Made by a program: the position numbers and the translations under genes
Source: Mesorhizobium comanense
GTDB taxonomy: Bacteria > Pseudomonadota > Alphaproteobacteria > Rhizobiales > Rhizobiaceae
Length of the DNA stretch: 51,587 nucleotides
Direction: 5' to 3'
Assembly (NCBI RefSeq): GCF_005503535.1
Contig: NZ_SCNN01000034.1
Span: 1-51,587, forward strand
Shown here: in pieces, positions 43,985 to 51,587 of the stretch
Numbering within the stretch: position 1 is the stretch's first letter
Layout: every line of letters begins with the position of its first letter
Notes under the pieces: generated by a model
Told to the model about the DNA's origin: nothing
The model's input: only the letters and a program-made list of their open reading frames with translations
Databases searched by the model: none

Positions 43985-44069
43985 GTCGGCGCCGCCCCTC
44001 ATTGTCCTGCCGGACATTTCTCCCCGTGAACGGGGAGAAAGCGGCTGGATGTCCAGAGGCGGCGCCGAC
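43985..44069. repeat. Nested palindromic fold-back element between binding-protein and permease genes
   Basis: Three nested inverted repeats share one axis. The outer arms are 12 bases and perfect (43985-43996 with 44058-44069, GTCGGCGCCGCC). A middle pair is GGACAT/ATGTCC (44012-44017, 44049-44054). The inner stem is 10 bases (44017-44026 with 44031-44040, TTTCTCCCCG) around a TGAA loop. It looks like the short palindromic repeats common in rhizobial intergenic DNA. In the messenger RNA it would fold strongly between livK-type and livH-type genes. Confidence 0.75.
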
Positions 44070-44082
44070 GCCCGGGAGGACC

Positions 44083-45267
44083 TCACTTGGCCTGCGGCAG
44101 CACCACCCAGTCCGGCGTCTCGACGGTCCAGGCGCCCTTCTCCAGCTTCATCACCTTGGTCGCCTGCATCGGCGAATGCGTCTTGGCCTTGCCGAAGACA
44201 TAAGCACTGCCGGCGAGCGGATTGGTGATCGGCTGCATGTCATGCAGCGCCTTGGTCACGCTCTCGCGCGTCACGTCGCCATCGATCGAGGCCACCACTT
44301 TCAGGAACAGCTGGGCGGCGAGATAGCCCCCTTGCGAGAAGGCGGTCAGCGGCCGGCCGGCCTTCTGCATGTCCGCCACCCACTGCGCGTTGGCGGCCGA
44401 GCTCTTTTCGGTGAAGGGCTCCCATTCGGTGCCGACATAGATCGGCTGCTTGGTGTCGGCCAGCGCCGAGGCGACCTGCTCGGTGTAGCCCGGCGCCAGG
44501 AACAGCCAGTTGATGCCCGTGATCTTCTGCGCATCGACCGTCTTGATCAGCTGCACCACCTGCGGCTCGACCTGGTTGGTCAGCACCGCGTCGCAGCCGG
44601 CGTCGCGCGCCTTGATGACATAGGGCGTCAGGTCACCCTGGAAGGGTAGCGTCAGGTCGATGAGGTGGATCTTCTTGCCCGAGATCTTCTCCCAGTTCTC
44701 GATCGCCTTCTTGTAGGCCTCCTGCGTGCCGCCGATGATGATGAAGAAGGCGCACAGTTTTTCGCTCTTCAGCTGGTTGGTGGCGTAGTAGGCCATCGCG
44801 GTGGAGAGCGTGTACGGCCCGACATTGACCGGCGCCACATTGGGCGAGGAGAAGCAGGCGGCATCGACGCCGAGCCCCTGAACCGACAGGATCTTCTTGC
44901 GGCTGTAGGTGGCGGAATTGACCGCGCAGTCGAGCAGGCTGCCCGAGCCGACCAGCGCCACCGCTTCCTTGTTGTCGATCAGGTCGCGCGCGGCCTGCGC
45001 GGCGACCGCCGGGTCCGCCTTGTCGTCGGCGATCGTGTAGTCGATCTTGCAGCCATTGATGCCGCCGGCGGCGTTGACGGCGTCGAAGGCCGCCTTGGTC
45101 GCCTTCGGCACTTCGCTGAAATCGGCCGGACCGGTGATGGTCGACACCGCGCCGACCTTGATCGTTCCGTCCTTGCAGGTCGGGCCGGCGGCGGAGGCGG
45201 CGCCGGCCATCGCGGCAAGGCCGATGCCGGCTAAGGCTGCTTTAAGCAGGCTGGATTTCCATTGCAT
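44083..45267 (-). CDS. Periplasmic binding protein, branched-chain amino acid type (LivK-like)
   Basis: A 394-residue protein. ATG 45267 has GGGGAG 8 bases upstream; a GTG at 45276 lies too close to that site. The signal peptide is residues of about 1-26 (LLKAALAGIGLAAMAGAASA). The mature part has the Peripla_BP_6 plan: IKVGAVSTITGPADFSEVPK at the start, NAAGGINGCKIDYTIADD, and VALVGSGS, with a Cys pair in the N-terminal lobe. It binds the imported ligand, probably an amino acid, amide or aromatic derivative. It sits 38 bases after the COG0523 gene and upstream of the fold-back element and permeases, where extra message for the binding protein would be useful. Confidence 0.92.
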   Translation of the reverse strand: MQWKSSLLKAALAGIGLAAMAGAASAAGPTCKDGTIKVGAVSTITGPADFSEVPKATKAAFDAVNAAGGINGCKIDYTIADDKADPAVAAQAARDLIDNKEAVALVGSGSLLDCAVNSATYSRKKILSVQGLGVDAACFSSPNVAPVNVGPYTLSTAMAYYATNQLKSEKLCAFFIIIGGTQEAYKKAIENWEKISGKKIHLIDLTLPFQGDLTPYVIKARDAGCDAVLTNQVEPQVVQLIKTVDAQKITGINWLFLAPGYTEQVASALADTKQPIYVGTEWEPFTEKSSAANAQWVADMQKAGRPLTAFSQGGYLAAQLFLKVVASIDGDVTRESVTKALHDMQPITNPLAGSAYVFGKAKTHSPMQATKVMKLEKGAWTVETPDWVVLPQAK

Positions 45268-45305
45268 ATCAGTCACTCCCCTGTTTTTCCTGATTCATTT
45301 CCTGA

Positions 45306-46397
45306 TCATGCGGCAGCGCGCGATGGCGCGCCGATGCTGGCGGGATCGATGGAAGCGAACTTCACCAGCGTGCGTGCGATGGTCTCCCTGTCGATATCGC
45401 GCACGATGAACACCAGCCTGGTGCGCCGGTCGGCGGAGGGCCAGGCATCGAGCCGCACCGGCGGATGAAAGACGTGCTGAACGCCATGCAGCACCAGCGG
45501 CCGCCCGGGCTGGTCGGTGACATGCACCAGGCCTTTCAGCCGCAGCAGATCCTCGCCCTTCAGCACTGCCACATAGTCGAGCCAGCGCGCGAAGGCGGAC
45601 CACTCCACCGGTTCGTCGATGACGAAGCTGTAGGACTGAATGCCGTGATGCGCGTGGACGTGATGCTCGCCGGGGCCATGGTGATGGCCGGGATGATCGT
45701 GCGCGCAATCTGGCCCGCATTCGTAAGCCGAGATATCGAGCCACGCCGCCACCTCCCGCGCATCGCTCGCCATGGCGGAATGCGTGATATCCATGAGGTC
45801 GAAATCTGTCTCGCCATTCCTCGCCAGGCTTTGCCGCGCCGCCGGCGCGAGCGCCGCCAGCCGGTGCCGCAAGGCGCTCAGGGCCTCATCCGCGACCAGA
45901 TCGGCCTTGGTCACCAGCAGGCGGTCGGCGACGGCCACCTGCTTGGCCGCTTCCGCGTGACGGTCGAGCGTGGCGGGACCGTTGACCGCATCGACCGTGG
46001 TGACGATGCCGGCCACGACGTAGCGCCCGGCGAGATCCGGCTCGGCCATCAGCGTGTGCAGGATCGGTGCTGGGTCAGCCAGTCCCGTCGTCTCGATCAG
46101 GACATGGGTCAGCCCGGGCAACCCGCCGTCGCGGCTGCGCCGATCGAGCGCTTTCAGCGTCGCCACCAGGTCGCCGCGCACCGTGCAGCAGACGCAGCCA
46201 TTGTCGAGCAGCGTGAACTGTTCCTCGCTCGCCTCGATCAGCAGGTGGTCGAGCCCGATGGCGCCGAACTCGTTGATGATGACGGCGGCGCCCGCCAGCG
46301 AGGGCCGCTTCAGCAGCCGGTTGAGCAGCGTGGTCTTGCCCGAGCCGAGGAAGCCGGTGAGGATGGTGACCGGGATCGGACGATCAGCCGCGCTCAT
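45306..46397 (-). CDS. CobW/COG0523 GTPase, probable metallochaperone
   Basis: A 363-residue protein. Walker A is LTGFLGSGKTTLLNRLL (residues of about 13-29), the metal-binding CxCC motif is LDNGCVCCTVRGDL (near 66-75), and the base-recognition motif is LLVTKADL. A His-rich insert (CAHDHPGHHHGPGEHHVHAHH in the 225-252 region) could hold Zn, Ni or Co. The CobW_C domain fills the last 100 residues. COG0523 GTPases deliver metal to target enzymes. Its start overlaps the amidohydrolase stop by 14 bases, and amidohydrolases of that group use metal, so the chaperone may load that partner. This is inference; zinc stress or cobalamin roles remain possible. Confidence 0.92.
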   Translation of the reverse strand: MSAADRPIPVTILTGFLGSGKTTLLNRLLKRPSLAGAAVIINEFGAIGLDHLLIEASEEQFTLLDNGCVCCTVRGDLVATLKALDRRSRDGGLPGLTHVLIETTGLADPAPILHTLMAEPDLAGRYVVAGIVTTVDAVNGPATLDRHAEAAKQVAVADRLLVTKADLVADEALSALRHRLAALAPAARQSLARNGETDFDLMDITHSAMASDAREVAAWLDISAYECGPDCAHDHPGHHHGPGEHHVHAHHGIQSYSFVIDEPVEWSAFARWLDYVAVLKGEDLLRLKGLVHVTDQPGRPLVLHGVQHVFHPPVRLDAWPSADRRTRLVFIVRDIDRETIARTLVKFASIDPASIGAPSRAAA

Positions 46398-48048
46398 ACA
46401 CCACCCTCCCCTCGAACCAGGTGGTCAGCACCTTGGTGTCGGCGATCTCGTCGGCGGGGGTTTCCAGCACGTTGCGGTCGAGCCTGATGAAATCGGCCGA
46501 CTTGCCGATCTCGATCGAGCCGACCGTATCGGCGAGCCCGATGGCGCGGGCGGAATTGATGGTGAAGATTTCGAGCGCGGTGGCGACGTCGATCGCCTGC
46601 TCCGGCCACAGCGCGACGCCGGCGAACTCGCCGCTCGGATTGCGCCGCGTCACCAGCCCCTCGATGCCGTTCCACGGATCGGGATTGGGCATGACGGGCC
46701 AGTCGGAACCGCCGGCCAGCAGCGCACCGGCGGCAAGCAGATCCTTGTTCGGCCAGAAACGCTGGGCGCGCGCGTCGCCCATCGTCTGCTTGTGGCCTTC
46801 GAGGAAACTGGTCGGGTACCACAGGAAGGGCGACAGGTCAGCGGCGACGCCAAGCGCGGCGAAGCGGGCGATATCGTCGGGCGCGATGTAGCTGGCATGC
46901 GCGATGTGGTGGATCAGCCTGGTCGGCCCGTTGAAGGAGCGCACGACGTCGATGGCGTCGAGCGCCTGGCTGACGGCGGCGTCGCCCGCGCAGTGGATCT
47001 TCACGCCGAGCCCAAGCTTCTCGCATTTGCCCACCCAGCGGATCAGCTCCGGCACGGTGACGATGGTCGAGCCGCGAAAACAGCAGCCGAGGATCGCGTC
47101 GTCGACATAGGGCTCGTGGAAGGCGGCGGTGCGCGCGCCCGGTACACCGTCGAGGAAGATCTTCACGAAATCCGGCCGCGCATGGGCGCCGCGATAGTTT
47201 TCGCGCAGCGCGATGAGCTCGTCACCGGCAATGCCGAACATGAAGGACGGCTCGACCGCCGGCATCGCCGACACCGACCAGGCGGTGAGTTCGCCGCGAT
47301 CGTCCAGTCCCTTGAGCGCCGCCAGGATCGGCTGCATCGCGGCGGCGTCGAGGAAGGCGGTGACGCCATAGGAGTTGAGCGTGGCGATGGAACGCGCCAT
47401 CGCCGCCCGGTCCATTGCCTCGCTATAATGGCCCGACCTGGCAATCGTGCTTTCGACGATGCCGGCGGCGGATTCGATCATCATGCCGGTCGGCGCGCCG
47501 GAAGCCGGGTCGCGGCCGATCGAGCCCTTTTGCGGATCGGGGGTGGCGGCCGAGACGCCGGCCAGGCGCAGCGCCTCGGAATTGATCCACCTGTTGTGGT
47601 AGGTGTCGTCGCGCAACATGACCGGCCGGCCCTGGCTTGCCTTGTCGAGTGCCGCCAGCGCGTCCAGCGTGTTTAGCCTGGGCAGGAGATCGCTGCCCCA
47701 CTGGCCACCGATGATCCACGCCCCCTGCGGCGCCCCGGCCGCCGCCTCGGCCACCCGCGCGATCAGCGTCTCGAAGCTCGAGGTTGGCGAAAAGCGCAGC
47801 TCGAACAACTCGGCCTGCCCGCCCATCATCAGATGCGCGTGCACGTCGACAATGCCTGGCATCAGCATCGCGCCCTGGAGGTCGACGACTTGCGTCGCGG
47901 CCCCCGTCAGCCCGGCGACCGCGTCCGCCTCGCCCACCGCCACGATGCGCCCGCCCTTGACGGCCACCGACGAGGCCCATGGCCGCGTGCGATCCAGCGT
48001 GTAGATCAGGCCATTGGTCAGAACCAGGTCGGCACTTCTGTCGGGCAT
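46384..48048 (-). CDS. Metal-dependent amidohydrolase, YtcJ-like
   Basis: A 554-residue protein. ATG 48048 has a strong ribosome site (GAGGAGAG); the frame continues upstream without support. The N-terminal beta-sandwich (LVLTNGLIYTLDR) leads to the metal-binding HxH in GIVDVHAHL near residue 70. Further metal-site segments include KIHCAGDAA, a His pair in RLIHHIAHAS, and the late Asp in AGGSDWPVMPNPDPW. This is the amidohydrolase family 3/YtcJ group, which hydrolyses amide or C-N bonds of small molecules. It is the first gene of an operon with a metallochaperone and an amino-acid-type transporter, under a divergent IclR regulator. The substrate is likely the imported ligand. Confidence 0.92.
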   Translation of the reverse strand: MPDRSADLVLTNGLIYTLDRTRPWASSVAVKGGRIVAVGEADAVAGLTGAATQVVDLQGAMLMPGIVDVHAHLMMGGQAELFELRFSPTSSFETLIARVAEAAAGAPQGAWIIGGQWGSDLLPRLNTLDALAALDKASQGRPVMLRDDTYHNRWINSEALRLAGVSAATPDPQKGSIGRDPASGAPTGMMIESAAGIVESTIARSGHYSEAMDRAAMARSIATLNSYGVTAFLDAAAMQPILAALKGLDDRGELTAWSVSAMPAVEPSFMFGIAGDELIALRENYRGAHARPDFVKIFLDGVPGARTAAFHEPYVDDAILGCCFRGSTIVTVPELIRWVGKCEKLGLGVKIHCAGDAAVSQALDAIDVVRSFNGPTRLIHHIAHASYIAPDDIARFAALGVAADLSPFLWYPTSFLEGHKQTMGDARAQRFWPNKDLLAAGALLAGGSDWPVMPNPDPWNGIEGLVTRRNPSGEFAGVALWPEQAIDVATALEIFTINSARAIGLADTVGSIEIGKSADFIRLDRNVLETPADEIADTKVLTTWFEGRVVYERG

Positions 48049-48168
48049 TGTCTCGCTCTCCTCGGCGCCGGCGCCATGCGGGCGGCCCGGCCATTTCGGG
48101 CATGGCACGCCGCACCGCGCGTGGCGCTGCCGCGAACCTTCGTGCCCCTGTTTTTTTTGTTCCCATTG

Positions 48169-48187
48169 CGGTTCAGCATATGAACCG
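48169..48187. promoter_or_regulatory. Candidate IclR operator: 19-bp palindrome
   Basis: CGGTTCA (48169-48175) and TGAACCG (48181-48187) are perfect 7-base arms around GCATA. It lies in the 225-base divergent region between the amidohydrolase operon and the IclR gene, next to AT-rich promoter-like sequence (ATGTTTTGTATGTTATAG, 48188-48205). Size and position suit an IclR dimer site controlling both directions. Confidence 0.5.
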
Positions 48188-48273
48188 ATGTTTTGTATGT
48201 TATAGCCAGACTGCAAGCCGCGAAGGCCGCTGTCAAGTTAATTCACACGCTAAGTACTTTTGGAGATGTCTCG

Positions 48274-49050
48274 ATGAGCACGGTCGGCAAGGCGATTTCG
48301 CTGCTGGAGCTTTTCACGCTGAAGGAGCCGGAAATCGGCCTCTCCGACATCGCCCGCAAGTCCGGCCTCGACAAGGCGACCGCACGGCGCCTGCTGGTGG
48401 CGCTGTCCGAGCACCGGCTGATCGAGCAGGAACCGCTGAGCCGCCGCTACCGGCTTGGCGCCGGCCTTTCGCGGCTCGCCCGCATGCGCGACGCGCATCT
48501 GCCCTTCGTGCGGCTGGCCGCCCCCATCGCGCGCGAGCTGGCGCAGGAGACCGGCGAGACCGTGCACCTGTCGGAGTTCAGCGCCGGCGCGCTGCTGACC
48601 GTCCATGTCGAGCTTTCGGCCAGGGCCAACCGCGTCAGCGTCGATGTCGGCCAGATCCTGCCGCTGCACGGCACGGCGTCGGGCATCGCCTTCCTCGCCT
48701 TCTCGCGCCCGCAAAGCGTGGAGGCGCATTTCGGCAAGCCGCTGACCGCCTTCACCGCCCACACCATGACCAGCCGCGAGACGGTGATGCAGGCCGTGCG
48801 CCTGGCGGCCTCGCGCGGCTATTCGCGCAGCGCCCAGGGCTATGAGGAAGGCGTGCACTCGGTCGCTGCCCCCATCCTCGGCTCGGACGGTTTTCCCGTC
48901 GGCACGCTGGCCGTCGCCTCGCCGCTGTCGCGCATCGACGACGAGACCGCCGAACGACAGGGGCTCGCCGCGCGCGAGGCGGGGCGGCGCATTTCGGCCG
49001 AGCTGACCGGCGAGCAATGGCACGCATCCGTGCCGTTGCAGCCGAGATAA
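48274..49050 (+). CDS. IclR-family transcriptional regulator
   Basis: A 258-residue protein from ATG 48274, with GGAGA 8 bases upstream; upstream in-frame sequence is non-coding. The N-terminal winged helix has LSDIARKSGLDKATARRLLV as recognition unit (residues of about 26-45). The effector domain (about 80-255) includes ETVHLSEFSAGALLTVHVEL and HGTASGIAFLAF, with YEEGVHSVAAPIL and GTLAVASPL strands. IclR proteins repress or activate catabolic operons in response to pathway intermediates. It diverges from the amidohydrolase-transporter operon, its most likely target, with a palindrome between. It ends 125 bases before an AraC gene. Confidence 0.92.
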   Translation: MSTVGKAISLLELFTLKEPEIGLSDIARKSGLDKATARRLLVALSEHRLIEQEPLSRRYRLGAGLSRLARMRDAHLPFVRLAAPIARELAQETGETVHLSEFSAGALLTVHVELSARANRVSVDVGQILPLHGTASGIAFLAFSRPQSVEAHFGKPLTAFTAHTMTSRETVMQAVRLAASRGYSRSAQGYEEGVHSVAAPILGSDGFPVGTLAVASPLSRIDDETAERQGLAAREAGRRISAELTGEQWHASVPLQPR

Positions 49051-49175
49051 TTATCATGTTAAGTTCTTATCCGTTGCATCGGAGCGCCGCCACGCGCCAC
49101 AATGCCGGGACTGGACGGACACAAGCCACAATTCCCGCTTCAAGACGGGGAAGGCCGTTTTGAGGAGGAAACGAG

Positions 49176-50129
49176 ATGCACGCTGCCGCCCACCATGTCA
49201 GCATCGCCGACGGCGAGGCTTTCCTGTCGACCTCGCGCCTGCTGTTCGGCCCGATCACCCAGCGCTTTTCGCGCGGCGCGGTGCCGTCCATACCGCAGCT
49301 GGTCTCCGTCAATCTCGGCGCCTGCCGGCTCTCCGAGATCAAGGCCAATTCGCATCTGGTGGTGAACGACCGCCTGTTCTGGCGCAGCTTCGACCCCGAT
49401 GCGATCAAGATCCTGATGCAGCTCTCCGGCCGCAGCCGCTTCGAGCAGCAGCAGATCGCCGTCGACCTCGGCCCGCAATCGGCCGTCATCTACGATCCCG
49501 TGCGCAGCTACTCCCTGCAGAACCTGAGCGATGTCGACCAGCTGATCCTGCAGGTGCCGCGCTCGACTTTCGGCGACGACACGCTCGCCCGCCTCTGCGC
49601 CCCGCTGCCGCTGCCCGGCAAGGACGACAGCCTGACCCATATCGTGTCGGGCCTGATGCAGATGGCGATCGGCGAGGCGCACAGGCTGGACGAGGCCGGC
49701 AGCCGGCGCGTCGGCGAAAGCCTGATCCAGCTCGTCAACGGCCTGATCCAGGCCAAGCCGGTGGCGCCCGAATTCCGCCGTTCGCCGCTGGAGGCGCTGC
49801 GCGAGCGCATCGTCGCCTATATCGACGCCAACCTCGCCCGCAGCAGCCTGTCGGCCGAAGACATCGCCCGCCATATGGGCTGCTCGCGCCGCTACCTGCA
49901 CCGCGCCTTCGAGGGCGAAGGCGCCACGCTGGAACGCTTCGTCTGGGACCGCCGGCTGGAGCGCAGCAAGGAGGAATTGCTGTCGCCAGCCCGCGCCTCG
50001 GCCTCGATCTCCGAAATCGCCTTCGCCTGCGGCTTCAATTCCAGCGCCCATTTCTCCCGCGCCTTCAAGAGCCGCTACGACGTGGCGCCAAGGGAATTGC
50101 GCGACCGGCTGCGGGCGGTGGTGCATTGA
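49176..50129 (+). CDS. AraC-family transcriptional regulator with AraC-binding-like domain
   Basis: A 317-residue protein behind a GAGGA ribosome site. The N-terminal 180 residues resemble the AraC-binding-like domain 2 group (SRLLFGPITQRFSRGAVPSI, HLVVNDRLFWRSF). The C-terminal double helix-turn-helix (about 208-310) shows LSAEDIARHMGCSRRYLHRA and ISEIAFACGFNSSAHFSRAF, ending in the usual APRELRDRL. It lies 20 bases upstream of the DOPA-dioxygenase-like gene in the same direction, so it may be part of that operon and control it. The 125-base gap before it contains a small palindrome at the IclR stop (49046-49055) and no clear promoter boxes. Confidence 0.9.
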   Translation: MHAAAHHVSIADGEAFLSTSRLLFGPITQRFSRGAVPSIPQLVSVNLGACRLSEIKANSHLVVNDRLFWRSFDPDAIKILMQLSGRSRFEQQQIAVDLGPQSAVIYDPVRSYSLQNLSDVDQLILQVPRSTFGDDTLARLCAPLPLPGKDDSLTHIVSGLMQMAIGEAHRLDEAGSRRVGESLIQLVNGLIQAKPVAPEFRRSPLEALRERIVAYIDANLARSSLSAEDIARHMGCSRRYLHRAFEGEGATLERFVWDRRLERSKEELLSPARASASISEIAFACGFNSSAHFSRAFKSRYDVAPRELRDRLRAVVH

Positions 50130-50148
50130 GCGCGCGAGGGAGCGACAG

Positions 50149-50592
50149 ATGAGCGAAGATGCAGCAGGCGCCGGCCCGGCCATGCAGCAGCATACGAGGC
50201 CGCTGGCCGAGATCGCCAGCTACCATGCCCATGTCTATTTCGGTGGGCAGCCCGAGCGCCGGCACGCCGAATGGCTGCGCCAGCGCATCGGCGAGCGTTT
50301 TCGCGTGCGGCTGGGCAACTGGCACGACAGGCCGGTCGGCCCGCACGAACAGGCCATGTACCAGATCTCCTTCGCCACCGAAATCTTCGCCACGCTGGTG
50401 CCCTGGCTGATGCTGAACCATGGCGGCCTCAGCATCCTCGTCCACCCCAACACCACCAACCCCAGGCGCGACCACCTGATCGACCCGGTCTGGATCGGCC
50501 GCGCGCTCAACGTGCATGGCGAGGTGCTGGGCGAGGAGGACGAGGCCGAGGAAGCACTGGAGGTGAACACGCAGCCGACATTGCCGGCATGA
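50149..50592 (+). CDS. DOPA 4,5-dioxygenase-family protein
   Basis: A 147-residue protein. The conserved features are SYHAHVYFGG near residue 24, RVRLGNWHDRPVGPHEQAMY near 52-71, and MLNHGGLSILVHPNTTN near 90-106, including the conserved His residues expected to hold iron. Fungal members cleave the ring of DOPA between carbons 4 and 5 (extradiol) in betalain formation; most bacterial members have unknown substrates. A C-terminal acidic tail (LGEEDEAEEALEVN) is extra. It follows the AraC gene by 20 bases and precedes an ornithine-cyclodeaminase-like gene, suggesting a small catabolic operon for an aromatic amino compound. Confidence 0.88.
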   Translation: MSEDAAGAGPAMQQHTRPLAEIASYHAHVYFGGQPERRHAEWLRQRIGERFRVRLGNWHDRPVGPHEQAMYQISFATEIFATLVPWLMLNHGGLSILVHPNTTNPRRDHLIDPVWIGRALNVHGEVLGEEDEAEEALEVNTQPTLPA

Positions 50593-50683
50593 TGTCGGCT
50601 AAGGCGGCTTGCCTGCGCGTGCCCCGCGCATTCGGCAACGGCCAGATGACGAATTAAGAGATGACGGATCGAGAGACGACAGC

Positions 50684-51587
50684 ATGAACGACCGCCCCTT
50701 TGTTGCCGGAAGATTGGCCGCCGGGACCTTGCCCTATCTGACGGCGGCCCTGCTCGACCGCCTGGAGATCTCGACGAAGGACATGGTCGACGAGGTCGAG
50801 CGCCACATATCGGGCCAGCGGCAGGGCGAAGTGTGGTGTGCGCCCAAGGCGGTGGTGCTGCCGGGCGACGACCGCTACATCATGGCCACGCTGGGCGTCG
50901 CCTCCACGCCGCCGGTGTTGGCCACCAAGTCGCTGGTGGTGAACCCGCGCAACGCCGGGCGCGGCCTGCCGACGCTGAATTCGCTGATCACGCTGCTCGA
51001 CGCCGAAACCGGCCTGCCGCTCGCTTTGGTCGACGGCAACTGGGTGACGGAGAAGCGCACCGCGGCGCTGAGCGCCGTCGCCGCCAGGCGCATGGCCAGA
51101 AGCGACGCCTCGTCGCTGGCCTTCATCGGCTGCGGCGTGCAGGCGCGCGGCCACCTGGAAGCCTTCGCCGACCTCTTCCCCTTGCGCGAAATCCGCGCCT
51201 TCGGCCGAGGCGCCGCCAACCGCGACGCGCTGTGCGACATGGCGCGGGCGCGCGGCCTGGAAGCCATCCCCTGCGACACGCCGAGGCAAGCGCTGGAAGA
51301 CGCCGACATGGTGGTGACGTCGGTGACCCTGGTGCCAAAGCCGACGCCCTTCCTCGACGCCACCTGGCTGAAATCAGGCAGCTTCGCCGTGATGACCGAC
51401 CAGGCCCTGCCCTGGCTGCCCGAAACCATGCCCCGCTTCGACCGCATCATCGTCGACGACCTGGAACAGGAGAAGACCATGGCCAAGCCGATGATCGACC
51501 CCGCCACCGCCGCCGGTGATTTGACCGGGCTGGTGTGCGGGGATTTTGCGGGGCGGAAGGGTGCGGACGAGACGACGGCGTTCGTGT
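50684..51587 (+). CDS. Ornithine cyclodeaminase/mu-crystallin-family protein, 3' end outside window
   Basis: The frame is open from ATG 50684 to the last base, so the gene continues to the right; 301 residues are visible. Characteristic segments are VASTPPVLATKSLVVNPRNA and GLPTLNSLITLLDAETGLPL, then ALVDGNWVTEKRTAALSAVA, with the Arg-Thr-Ala pattern of the family. The nicotinamide-binding Rossmann loop is LAFIGCGVQARGHLEAFADL (near residue 145). Members deaminate and cyclise ornithine or reduce cyclic imines and imino acids with NAD(P)H. With the DOPA-dioxygenase-like gene it may act on a ring-cleaved or cyclised amino acid. Exact reaction unknown. Confidence 0.9.
   Translation, partial: MNDRPFVAGRLAAGTLPYLTAALLDRLEISTKDMVDEVERHISGQRQGEVWCAPKAVVLPGDDRYIMATLGVASTPPVLATKSLVVNPRNAGRGLPTLNSLITLLDAETGLPLALVDGNWVTEKRTAALSAVAARRMARSDASSLAFIGCGVQARGHLEAFADLFPLREIRAFGRGAANRDALCDMARARGLEAIPCDTPRQALEDADMVVTSVTLVPKPTPFLDATWLKSGSFAVMTDQALPWLPETMPRFDRIIVDDLEQEKTMAKPMIDPATAAGDLTGLVCGDFAGRKGADETTAFV

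Overview
The window looks like the chromosome of a high-GC alphaproteobacterium of the Rhizobiales, most like Mesorhizobium. This rests on codon use (third positions almost all G or C), the density of ABC uptake systems, an HWE-type histidine kinase, a CobW/COG0523 protein, and a fold-back palindrome of the kind scattered through rhizobial intergenic DNA. No database search was run; the genus is an inference. I saw no tRNA, rRNA, CRISPR array or transposase.

Region A (1-4045) differs from the rest: it is visibly richer in A and T, and holds three tightly packed genes. They are a metallophosphoesterase cut off by the window edge, a 694-residue P-loop ATPase with a winged-helix-like tail, and a 351-residue protein with two Rossmann-like halves. 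I recognise no housekeeping role. The gene types and layout resemble an anti-phage defence cassette, and this is the best candidate for an undescribed system.

Region B (4153-12081) is a sugar-uptake and catabolic locus. An AraC regulator diverges from a phytanoyl-CoA-dioxygenase-like gene, followed by a ribose-type ABC transporter (permease, binding protein, double ATPase), a ribokinase, an RbsD-type pyranase and a PanB-fold protein that appears to lack key PanB catalytic residues.

Region C (12105-23689) is cell-surface DNA. It has a DUF2235 (Tle1-like) hydrolase with membrane segments, a GH108/peptidoglycan-binding enzyme, a 1793-residue autotransporter adhesin on the minus strand, and a divergent DUF2270 membrane protein. 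Region D (23821-28945) has a CPA2 cation/proton antiporter with a C-terminal UspA domain, a 47-residue membrane protein, an HWE kinase and a stand-alone receiver.

Region E (28983-32865) groups an ATP-grasp-like protein, a GNAT acetyltransferase, a cytochrome P450 and a family-2-like glycosyltransferase. Region F (32958-40665) is a peptide/opine-type ABC system co-transcribed with a flavin monooxygenase and a double-DUF427 protein; its double-ATPase gene runs divergently. Region G (40671-48048) is one probable minus-strand operon: amidohydrolase, COG0523 metallochaperone, then a branched-chain-amino-acid-type ABC system with a fused permease-ATPase. A divergent IclR regulator follows. Region H (49176-51587) has an AraC regulator, a DOPA-4,5-dioxygenase-like gene and an ornithine-cyclodeaminase-like gene cut by the right edge.
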